Shown here: positions 14,511 to 22,125 of the stretch, one piece after another
Layout of the letters: each line of letters opens with the position of its first letter
Numbering within the stretch: the first letter of the stretch is position 1
From: an uncultured bacterium
GTDB lineage: Bacteria > Bacteroidota > Rhodothermia > Rhodothermales > UBA10348
Length of the DNA stretch: 32,097 nucleotides
NCBI GenBank assembly: GCA_938018055.1
Contig: CALIKL010000024.1
Location: 1-32,097, forward strand
Direction: 5' to 3'
Position numbers and translations under genes: made by a program
The notes under the pieces: model-generated
Databases searched by the model: none
What the model was told of the DNA's origin: nothing
The model's input: only the letters and a program-made list of their open reading frames with translations

Positions 14511-16901
14511 ATGGCAACTGTACCGTTGATCTCTGAGGAGCAGGCGAAAGATAAGGTGAGAGATATTTTCAACGACATCAAGCGCACGTTTGATGTCCCC
14601 TTTGTCCCCAATTTATTCTGGGCGATGGCCAACCATCTGGCCTATCTCAGTCCACGCTCTCCAGGCTTGCATTTCGCGGTGCTTCTGATGCTCTGTACTT
14701 CAGCCGGAGCGCAGCAGGCGATAATGGGACGGGTGGTCGAGAAAGAGATGGGTTCTCCGATTCGATCAGAGGTCAGAGTGACGCTGGAGGGCTCGCTTCT
14801 TCAAATTCCCCTCAACGCCGTGACTGACGAGTCAGGGGACTTCAGCTTTCAGCGATTGAGTCCGGGCGATTATACTCTCATAGCTTCGGCCGAGGGTTAC
14901 TATTCAGAAAAGGTCACCCTCACCCTCAAGCCGCGCGAGATTCAGCGCATCATTTTTGAACTCACTCGGATTCAGCAGATCTACGAAGAAATCACCATCG
15001 ATGCCGGGCCAGAACTGCTCGATGCCACTCAAACTTCAAGTTCGACTCTCATCGAGAACGCGTTCGTTAAATCCTTGCCGCTGGCGCGAAGAAGCCATCT
15101 CCCTGAAGTTATAACCGCCATCGTTCCGGGAGCGATTCTGGGACATGATAATCTCGTGCATGTGCGGGGGAATGAAATGTCATTGAACACATTCATCAAC
15201 GGCGTGTCATTCTTCGACAATACGAATGTGATTTTCAACGCTGGCCTCGATGCTGATGTGATTCAATCAATCAATGTGATCACGGGTGGATTCCCGGCAG
15301 AGTTTGGCAATCGTTTCGGCGGCGTTCTCGACATCGTCACCAAGTCTGGATTCGATCGCCGCCATCACGCCAGCCTCACGCTGGGCGGGGGAACTCATCT
15401 CAGGCATAACATAGCTTGGGATTATGGCGGCCATAGGAACAAACTCGGATACTATTTCTCTAGTTCTGGGTTGGAATCCAATCGCTTTCTCAATCCGCCG
15501 GAGCGTGAGGCGTTTCATGATACGGGCAAAGGCATGAGAAGCTTCGCGCAGCTTGACTATCGAGTCAACGCGAACAATTTCATCAGGCTGATGCTCTCTG
15601 GCAGTGGGATGAATTTTGAGCTTCCGAACACGCGTGAGGAAGAGTTGAGGGGCAGGAATTTCTTCGAGCGAAATCGCGAGCAGACGGCGATTCTCACGTG
15701 GGAGCGAATCGGATCGAAAGACGCTCTTCTTTCCACTTCCATCTATGAACGGCTGACAAGTTCGCGCCTGGTTCCAACCACTGACCCCGAATCCATTTTC
15801 GCCGGGGGCTTGCGCGCTATTCTGACGTTTGGCATCAAGAGCGATTACACTCGCCGTGTCGGCAAGGGGCATCTCATCAAACTGGGTGCCGATGCCGTCC
15901 TTCTCAGTCTGCGCGAAGACTTCGCTTTTGATTCGCGAGACCACGAGATCGAGCTCCATCCGTTCAGATTTCGCGGGCGGAATAACGGCGGGCAAGTCAG
16001 CTTCTACGTTCAGGACAAATTCGAGGTCTTCAGGAATTTCACCGCTGACCTCGGGCTTCGCTACGATCAGTACAGCCTGGTCACATCGGATTTTAAGTTC
16101 AGCCCTCGAATTAACCTGGCGTATTCCATTCCGAAGACCCAATCGGTCATTCATTTTGCTTACAATCGCTTCTTCGCGCCGCCGCCGATCGAGCACGTGC
16201 TTCTCAGCGGCTTCCTTGGCGAAACTGGACAGCCGGTCAGACCGTTGCGCAGCAGCCACTACGAAGTTGGGCTGAGCCAGCTTATCCAGGAGAAGCTCCT
16301 CATCGCGGTGACCACTTACTGGCGCGATGATGTGAATGCTTTCGAGACGACCGAGATAGCCAACGTGCGAACCTTTGTCCCGACGAACTTCGCCCGTGGC
16401 AGATCCTACGGCGCGGAGCTTTCCGTGAAGCTGCCTGAGATTCGACGTCTGGGCCTCTCGGGATATTTCAATTATGCGGCGGCAAGATCATTCTTCTTCG
16501 GCCCGGTCGTTGGAGGCTTGTCCGTCGAGAAGCTCGAGCCGGGTGAGAGAACTTTGCCCGCCTTTGATCAAATTCACACGGGCACAACCGGCCTCTCCTG
16601 GCGCAATCATCGCACCGGGTTATGGGCCAGCTTCGGGCTTGAGTTTGGGAGTGGAACGCCGACCGCCCTGAGACAAGAAGGAGCGGATGAAGAAGTTCTC
16701 GTGCGCCTGCCCGAGCATCTCGTGGCCAATTTCTCTACTGGAATCGATCTGATGAGGAAAGACCGGCGCAAAGTGAGCTTGCAATTTAATGTTGAGAATC
16801 TCACGAACCGCATTTTTGCCATTGCGAAGGAGAGCGAGTTTACTCCGGTTCAATTTTCCGCGCCGAGATATGTCTCGGGTTCGATCACGTTTCAATTTTA
16901 G
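14511..16901 (+). CDS. TonB-dependent receptor with an AhpD-like fragment fused to its N-terminus
   Basis: ATG 14511 follows a GGGGGG site. The first ~49 residues (MATVPLISEEQAKDKVRDIF ... FVPNLFWAMANHLAYL) match the start of AhpD/carboxymuconolactone-decarboxylase-like proteins. They then pass in frame into a signal-peptide-like stretch (LHFAVLLMLCTSAGAQQ). A carboxypeptidase-regulatory-like domain follows (about 70-150), then a plug with VRGNEMSLNTFINGV and GGFPAEFGNRFGGVLDI (about 190-285), and a beta-barrel ending in the terminal Phe typical of outer-membrane proteins (GSITFQF). Such receptors import large or chelated substrates using TonB energy. The substrate is unknown. The internal position of the signal peptide puts export in doubt unless translation restarts near 14660. 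Confidence 0.85.
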   Translation: MATVPLISEEQAKDKVRDIFNDIKRTFDVPFVPNLFWAMANHLAYLSPRSPGLHFAVLLMLCTSAGAQQAIMGRVVEKEMGSPIRSEVRVTLEGSLLQIPLNAVTDESGDFSFQRLSPGDYTLIASAEGYYSEKVTLTLKPREIQRIIFELTRIQQIYEEITIDAGPELLDATQTSSSTLIENAFVKSLPLARRSHLPEVITAIVPGAILGHDNLVHVRGNEMSLNTFINGVSFFDNTNVIFNAGLDADVIQSINVITGGFPAEFGNRFGGVLDIVTKSGFDRRHHASLTLGGGTHLRHNIAWDYGGHRNKLGYYFSSSGLESNRFLNPPEREAFHDTGKGMRSFAQLDYRVNANNFIRLMLSGSGMNFELPNTREEELRGRNFFERNREQTAILTWERIGSKDALLSTSIYERLTSSRLVPTTDPESIFAGGLRAILTFGIKSDYTRRVGKGHLIKLGADAVLLSLREDFAFDSRDHEIELHPFRFRGRNNGGQVSFYVQDKFEVFRNFTADLGLRYDQYSLVTSDFKFSPRINLAYSIPKTQSVIHFAYNRFFAPPPIEHVLLSGFLGETGQPVRPLRSSHYEVGLSQLIQEKLLIAVTTYWRDDVNAFETTEIANVRTFVPTNFARGRSYGAELSVKLPEIRRLGLSGYFNYAAARSFFFGPVVGGLSVEKLEPGERTLPAFDQIHTGTTGLSWRNHRTGLWASFGLEFGSGTPTALRQEGADEEVLVRLPEHLVANFSTGIDLMRKDRRKVSLQFNVENLTNRIFAIAKESEFTPVQFSAPRYVSGSITFQF

Positions 16902-16917
16902 CACGTCATGGTGCTCT

Positions 16918-17706
16918 ATGAATTTTGCTGAAATTGAAAAACAGTTCATCCGTGAGAGAGTTTATCCTGATTTTGATTGGGTGAGCTTTGACCGGCCGTC
17001 GCCGGTGAACCCACTCACGAAGCCTGTGTCCGAATCTCGCGTGGCTATGGTGACGACAGCCGGCGTGCATCTCAAAACCGATCCGCCGTTCAATTTGAGA
17101 AGTCCCATCGGGGATCACACTTATCGCGAAATTCCTAACGACACGCATCTAGATGATCTCGTGTTGTCTCACGTCGGCTACAATACCAATCGCGTGAGTG
17201 TGGACAAGAATTGCGTCTTTCCACTGGATCGGCTTCGCGAGTTAGAGGCCGAACGGCTTATTGGGAGATTGGCCCCTCGGCACTTCTCGTTCATGGGCTA
17301 CGTGGCGGTGACCGACCCACTGGTTAATGAGACGGCGCCTGACGTGGCTGGCAAGCTCAAAGCCGACCGAGTCGATCTCGTGCTGCTGGCGCCGGCCTGA
17401 CCGGTCTGCAATCAGTCCGTGGGACTGATTCAACGAGTACTCGATGAGGCCGGGTTGACGACCATCTCGCTCACGCTCGTTCGGGAGATCACCGAGATGG
17501 TCAAGCCATCTCGCGCCCTCTATGTTCAGCATCCGTTCGGCTACACCTTCGGCGATCTTTATGATCGCGAGTTGCAGCGGCACATCTTGTTGGATTGCTT
17601 CAAGGCCGCCGAAGAAGTAACCGAGGCCGGTACGATTCTGAAGTTACCTTACCAATGGACCAAGGATGATCTTCGCGAGAAGCAACTGCTCAAGCTCGCG
17701 CACTGA
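16918..17706 (+). CDS. Selenoprotein B-like (GrdB/PrdB family) reductase, UGA-encoded Sec161
   Basis: The frame starts at ATG 16918, 16 nt after the receptor stop, and runs 262 residues if TGA 17398-17400 is read as selenocysteine. The surrounding sequence, VDLVLLAPA-U-PVCNQSVGLIQR, matches the conserved U-x-x-C site of the glycine/sarcosine/betaine/proline reductase selenoprotein B family. C164 is the partner Cys. The sequence after the TGA is in frame and homologous to the family (PFGYTFGD, LPYQWTKDD) up to a TGA at 17704. A perfect 9-bp hairpin follows the UGA at 17410-17430. No signal peptide is seen, so it is probably cytoplasmic. It is shorter than clostridial GrdB and belongs to the stand-alone family whose substrate is unknown. 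It is cotranscribed with the cytochrome c gene. Confidence 0.9.
17410..17430 (+). promoter_or_regulatory. Bacterial SECIS-like hairpin in the selenoprotein B-like gene
   Basis: AATCAGTCC pairs perfectly with GGACTGATT around a GTG loop (or a CGTGG loop with 8 pairs). The loop begins 19 nt after the UGA, inside the range known for SelB-dependent bacterial SECIS elements, which need a G-containing apical loop. Confidence 0.8.
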
Positions 17707-17728
17707 GTCCCGCATAGCCTGGACGACT

Positions 17729-18985
17729 GTGCCCTCGGCGAGACGTTGGCCGTGGGGGTGGATCAAATTCACGATCGCTATCGGCATGCTGGTGCTTATG
17801 GCGATAGTCGTGGCTTCCAGCCAGCAGCCTCAGAAGTGGACGGAACAAGCGCAACTCGATTTCTTGAAACGACATTGGCAAGTGCCCATACCCCGGCAAG
17901 GCCAGTCTCCCGCCAACTTCTCTGCGCTGGAGGCGTCCTTGGACCCGGCCAGTTGTGGAGCCTGCCATCTGGCACAATTTGAAGATTGGAAAACGACCAT
18001 TCACAGCCGGAGTGTTGGGCCGGGCTTGCTCGGGCAGATGCCGGGTCTGCTTCACAATGACCCGGAAACGGCGGTGATGTGCTACTGCTGTCATGCTCCC
18101 TTGACCGAGCAGCAAGAAGTGTCTCCAACAGGGTCTGAACTTAAAAAGAATCCGCGCTTCGATGCGAGCTTGCAGAGGCAGGGTCTCACCTGCGCTGGCT
18201 GCCATGTGAGAAACTACCAACGGTTCGGCCCACCCCGGCGAGATGGGTCGCTGGAGAGCGCGATCCCACGAGATCAAGCGCCGCATGGCGGGGCGACGCG
18301 CACGCCCGCATTCGAGCGCGCCGAATTTTGCATGGGCTGCCATCAATTTGAAGAGGGGGATCGGGCGCTGAATGGAAAGTTGCTGGAGAATACCTACAAC
18401 GAGTGGAAGAACAGCCCTTACGCCGCGCAAGGCATCGCCTGTCAGAAGTGCCACATGCCGGACCGGCGGCACCTCTGGCGCGGCATTCACGACCCGGAGA
18501 TGGTCAAGCGCGGCGTGACCGTTGAGTTGCGGACGAATCAACCGCAGTACGCCGTCGGCGAAAGGCTGGAGGCCACGCTGACCCTTACAAACAGCGGCGT
18601 CGGTCATTATTTTCCGACCTATGTCACACCCAAAGTCATAGTGCAGATAGAATTGCTAGATGCCAGCGGTCGTCCGATTGCTGGGAGCGTGCAGCAAGAG
18701 TCGGTAGGCCGCGAGGTAGCGCTGGATCTGAGTGAGGAAATTTATGATACTCGGATTCCCCCCAAAGGGACGCACACCATGACGTACATTCGCTCTATTG
18801 ATCAACCAGGAGTCAGGTTGAGAGCAGTCGTTGAGGTGTATCCCGATGAGTTCTATCGGAGGTTCTACGAAGCGATGCTCGCCGGCTCGCTTCCGATGAA
18901 GCAGAAGCAGTTAATCAGACAGGCGCTGGCGGAGGCGAAGAGGTCTGCCTACAAAATCTTCGAGAAGGAAATTCGCTTATCCTGA
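17729..18985 (+). CDS. Membrane-anchored multihaem cytochrome c (c554-like)
   Basis: I choose GTG 17729, 22 nt after the selenoprotein stop. The open frame extends to ATG 17666, inside the upstream gene. The product (418 residues) has an N-terminal membrane helix (IKFTIAIGMLVLMAIVVASS). Five C-x2-C-H haem sites follow, CGACH, CYCCH, CAGCH, CMGCH and CQKCH, spread over about residues 75-245. A C-terminal beta-rich domain follows (ERLEATLTLTNSGVGHYFPTY, HTMTYIRSID). The layout fits cytochrome c554-type periplasmic electron carriers, which transfer electrons in nitrogen-oxide or other respiratory chains. Its place right after a selenoprotein reductase suggests shared redox function, but the partner is unproven. 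Confidence 0.88.
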   Translation: MPSARRWPWGWIKFTIAIGMLVLMAIVVASSQQPQKWTEQAQLDFLKRHWQVPIPRQGQSPANFSALEASLDPASCGACHLAQFEDWKTTIHSRSVGPGLLGQMPGLLHNDPETAVMCYCCHAPLTEQQEVSPTGSELKKNPRFDASLQRQGLTCAGCHVRNYQRFGPPRRDGSLESAIPRDQAPHGGATRTPAFERAEFCMGCHQFEEGDRALNGKLLENTYNEWKNSPYAAQGIACQKCHMPDRRHLWRGIHDPEMVKRGVTVELRTNQPQYAVGERLEATLTLTNSGVGHYFPTYVTPKVIVQIELLDASGRPIAGSVQQESVGREVALDLSEEIYDTRIPPKGTHTMTYIRSIDQPGVRLRAVVEVYPDEFYRRFYEAMLAGSLPMKQKQLIRQALAEAKRSAYKIFEKEIRLS

Positions 18986-19379
18986 CGCTCGCTCATGACA
19001 GCTATGGCCCTCTGCGCCTCGTCATGCAAAGCGACGTTCTCCCCTCCCTCTTGACCCGACGGGCCAAGACGAACAAATCCTCCCTTTCGGCTAGGCCATG
19101 GCTCGGAGCTAGGCCCCCGTGCTCGCTTGGTAGAAAGAAAAATTGAGTTATGCCCGACCGGGCTCAGGCGTTAAACCTGAGGCCGGGAGAAAGAGACATA
19201 TTCCGATGTTCGTTGCTGAAAAGGCTTCCTGAAAGCTATGCGGCCGCTGGTAGACCTGAATTAAGACCCCCTTCACGAGAGCCTCTAGCCAATGGTTCAC
19301 AATCGCCGCAGAAACGAAAATGACAAGGCCTGTCGTTATCCCCCGAATGAGGCTAACGGCTGATCAACCAAGAGGAGTT
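18986..19379. other. Gene-free gap upstream of the thioredoxin selenoprotein operon
   Basis: No ORF here looks like a protein. The one clear structure is a hairpin at 19158-19186: CCGG and CTCAGG pair with CCTGAG and CCGG, with one G-G mismatch and a 7-nt CGTTAAA loop. No T-run follows, so it is not a standard terminator. I checked for selC (tRNA-Sec) and did not find a cloverleaf; the loop lacks the U33 expected of an anticodon loop. Confidence 0.5.
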
Positions 19380-19422
19380 TGTAGTTTGCATTACAGACGC
19401 AATCTGTTCCTTTTTGTATTCT
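19380..19422 (+). promoter_or_regulatory. NtcA-like class II promoter of the thioredoxin/peroxiredoxin selenoprotein operon
   Basis: The dyad TGTAGTTTGCATTACA (19380-19395) fits GTA-N8-TAC. A TATTCT -10 hexamer (19417-19422, form TAN3T) begins exactly 29.5 bp from its centre. The predicted start near 19429 leaves a 142-nt leader before ATG 19571. Confidence 0.65.
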
Positions 19423-19570
19423 GAGCGTTTCTCGGAAGACTTGATGAAAGTCCTCTGTCTGGGGGCTGGAAGGAGTGGTCGAGTCACTGTACACTGTGGA
19501 GCTGCTACCAAGCCTGGAGCATCGCAACAAAGCAGCGATTTGATTCGCTTTGTCGTGGGAGGAAGCAAAG

Positions 19571-20998
19571 ATGAAACCTCACTGGGGAATCGTGCTTATG
19601 GTCATGCTTTTAACGCTCAACATTGTCGGCGCCCAGACTTCATCCCGGGAGCTAGTGGTCGGACAGGCTTTCCCCGATATCGTCTTCCCGTCGCTGGAAG
19701 ATGGTCATCCTCTTTCGCTGGCTCACTTCCGAGGGCGAAAAGTGATCCTGCATATTTGGGCCTCTTGGTGAGCAGGATGTCGAGTCCACGTGCCCGGGTG
19801 GCATGAGGCGACAAAGGAACTACAGCCACAGAGCCGCGTGCAGATGGTTGGGATCATTCAAGAGCAACACCCCGACCGCACTCGTCTTTTCATGCAGTGG
19901 AAAAAGATGAACTGGCCAATTCTCGTTGATTCGCTAAATCTACTGGGTGTCTCGGTGGTGCCTTTGACCCTCTTCATTGATGAACACGGCATTATTCGCG
20001 CCGTGCAACCGAAGCACACTGACTTGGAGGATTTTCTGAAACGCCGCGACCAGATGCCATCCGGGGCACCAGGACGACCCATCATTCGTCCTGACTTGGC
20101 GAAGTTGGAAAAGGACGCTCGTGAGGGCCGTCCCGACGCCCTGCGTGCTTGGGGCGATGCTGCGATTCTCTGGGGCGGAGCTGGAAGAATCACCCAAGCC
20201 ATTGAGGCCTATAGGAAAGCCTTGCAAAAAGAGCCCACTCATGCTCCAACGCACTTTCGCCTGGGCGTGGCTTATCGCTTGCGCCACGACTCACCCTTTC
20301 GTCAGATGAATGACTTCCAACAAGCAAGTAACCATTGGGCCGCGGCTCTAGATCTCAATCCCAACAATTACATCTGGCGGCGGCGAATCCAGCAGTTTGG
20401 ACCGCGGTTGAGTAAACCCTACTCCTTTTATGATTGGGTGAATCAAGCTCGACAGGAAATTCTGGCTCGGGGGGAGACGCCCGTTCCGCTCTCGGTCGAG
20501 CCAAGCGGAGCGGAATTCGCCTATCCGAGCAAAAACTTTGAAGCCACCGGAGCGACCAAGAAGGAACCTGATCCCCAAGCTCGGATTCTCCGCGACAAAG
20601 GGAGACTGGTCAAAGTTGAGACTGCCGCTGTCCCACCAACTCTCACTCCTGGTTCCACGAGTCGCCTTCATGTGATCTTTCGACCTAACCAACAGATCAA
20701 GGCTCATTGGAATAATGAGGTGGATGATTTGATTCTCTGGATTAACCCACCTGATGGCTGGTCGGTGGATGGTCAGCACCATTCAGTCCCCAATCCGCCT
20801 CACCCTGTGAGCCAGGATACGAGGACTATTGAGTTTGAAATCAAATGCCCCGAGATGGCTGCACCTGGTATGATGGTTATTCCTGCCTATGCTCTCTATT
20901 ACGTTTGCGAGGATGTGAACGGAACTTGTCTGTATCGGCGGCAAGACGTCCCACTCCAGATCGAAGTCAAACCAACAAAGAATGAGACAAAGAGGTGA
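19571..20998 (+). CDS. Exported selenocysteine thioredoxin-TPR-DsbD-alpha-like protein, UGA-encoded Sec67
   Basis: The ATG at 19571 follows a GGGAGGA site. With TGA 19769-19771 read as selenocysteine the product is 475 residues. It has a signal peptide (MKPHWGIVLMVMLLTLNIVGAQ) and a TlpA/AhpC-type thioredoxin domain whose active site reads WASW-U-AGC (U67, C70) where W-C-x-x-C is expected. The fold continues after the UGA (VGIIQEQHPDRTRLFMQWKK; VPLTLFIDEHGII with the cis-Pro). TPR-like helices follow (about 190-270). A C-terminal beta domain ends YYVCEDVNGTCLYRRQDVPL, resembling the DsbD N-terminal domain with its Cys pair. It is probably a periplasmic thiol oxidoreductase with a built-in reducing partner. 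Its stop overlaps the leader of the next gene. Confidence 0.88.
19779..19812 (+). promoter_or_regulatory. Bacterial SECIS-like hairpin in the thioredoxin selenoprotein gene
   Basis: GTCG (19779-19782) pairs with CGAC (19809-19812), CC with GG, and CGTGCC with GGCATG around a CGGGT loop (19795-19799). There is an AGT bulge and one A-A mismatch. The loop starts 24 nt after the UGA, within the known SECIS range. Confidence 0.72.
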
Positions 20999-21000
20999 AA

Positions 21001-21699
21001 ATGATGGAACGGTCTTTCTCGCTCCTTTTCTTAGCGACCCTCATGTTGTGCATCCTTCCATGGTCGTCGCCTCCCCTGGCACAAAGCAGCGGGGGAGCGG
21101 GTTCGACGCTCAAGCTCGGCGACCTGTCACCGGCTTTTAGCTTGCCAACGAGCATCGGCTCGACCATCGCCCTCAAGGATTACGCAGGGAAATCGACCGT
21201 CGTGCTCGTCTTTTATCGCGGCTACTGGTGACCATATTGCCGCAAACAGTTAGCCGGTCTGGCTGCTGACTATGAGAAGTTCAAATCCGTAAGCAGTGAG
21301 GTCCTTGCCATCAGCGTTGATCCACCTGAGGAGAACCGTAAGCTCGCCGACACACTCAAGCTTCCCTTCCCGCTGCTTTCAGACGCCAACCACAGAGTCA
21401 TTGAATCCTATGGCGTCCTTGATGCTGACGGCAAAATCTCAAAGCCCGCCGTATTTATCGTGGATAAGAGAGGTGTCGTCCGGTATCTTTGGCGAGTACG
21501 TTCCTCTTCGCCATGTGCTTCCCCTGGTGGATCGGATTCCAGCGCTGGCGGGGGATTTCGTCCCCGGCACCGAGCTGACGGTTGTCTCGATGGGTCCGGC
21601 GCGGGTGGGAACGTTCATCTGTTTCGAATCAACGTTCCCTTCGATTGCCCGCACGATGGTTCGGCGGGGAGCAAATGTCCTGGTCAATATCTCCAATGA
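21001..21699 (+). CDS. Exported selenocysteine peroxiredoxin (AhpC/TSA), UGA-encoded Sec77, with aberrant C-terminus
   Basis: ATG 21001 lies 2 nt after the previous stop with an AGAGGTGA site (a GTG at 20995 is possible), so the two genes form an operon. The product has a signal peptide (SLLFLATLMLCILPWSSPPLAQ) and a redoxin domain reading VVLVFYRGYW-U-PYCRKQLAGL. TGA 21229-21231 replaces the peroxidatic/resolving-type Cys (U77, C80). The fold continues in frame after the TGA (SEVLAISVDPPEENRKLAD, FPLLSDANHRVIESYGV, KPAVFIVDKRGVVRYL). From about 21487 the sequence changes abruptly to an lnt fragment in another frame, so the last ~70 residues are foreign and the natural C-terminus is lost. It probably reduces peroxides in the periplasm if the truncation is tolerated. 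Confidence 0.88.
21247..21268 (+). promoter_or_regulatory. Bacterial SECIS-like hairpin in the peroxiredoxin gene
   Basis: CAG and TAGCC pair with GGCTG and CTG (one T bulge at 21250, one T-G pair) around a GGTCT loop at 21256-21260. The loop starts 25 nt after the UGA. GGTCT matches the apical-loop sequence known for the E. coli fdhF SECIS. Confidence 0.78.
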
Positions 21700-22024
21700 C
21701 GGCTGGTTCGGCGCGACGGCGGGGGCCTATCAGCATCTCGCCCATGCGGTGTTTCGAGCGGTGGAGACAGGACGTCCTCTCGTTCGCGTCACCAACAGTG
21801 GGATCACAGCACTCATCACACCCCACGGCGAAATCAAGGATGCTACCGAGTTGTTCCAACCTGCGACGCGCCGGTGGCAAATGACGGTACCGACAGCAAC
21901 CGCATCAATCGAGCACTCCTTTTACACCCGCTACGGGGATTTGTTTGTCCTCGCCTGTGGCCTGGCGAGCCTGGTCATCATGGGCCGGGCACTCCCCTTC
22001 CACCACCATCAACTACTTTCTTGA
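21488..22024 (+). pseudogene. lnt: C-terminal fragment of apolipoprotein N-acyltransferase
   Basis: The sequence from FGEYVPLRHVLP to the end near 22024 matches the last third of Lnt. It includes the catalytic-Cys segment GTFICFESTFP, NVLVNISNDGWFGATAGAYQHLAHAVFRAVE (the nitrilase-domain signature), RVTNSGITALITPHGEI and a final membrane helix (FVLACGLASLVIMGRAL). The N-terminal membrane helices and the first part of the nitrilase domain, with two of the catalytic residues, are missing. The left edge joins the peroxiredoxin gene out of frame. Lnt adds the third acyl chain to lipoproteins in the inner membrane. This piece has no start of its own and cannot work. Confidence 0.88.
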
Positions 22025-22125
22025 TAGTGCCCCTCGTTCCAAATAGACTGGTCGTGGGACGTGGCAGCGAGAAACAGAGGCCCTGAAGATCCTCTCACGA
22101 GGAGAGTTTAGATTTCCCGAAGGTG

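Noticed and set aside
18986-19379. Possible selC (tRNA-Sec) in the gap next to the selenoprotein genes
   Set aside because: Only one hairpin is present. I found no acceptor, T or long variable arms around it, no TTCRA-type T loop and no U33 before an anticodon.
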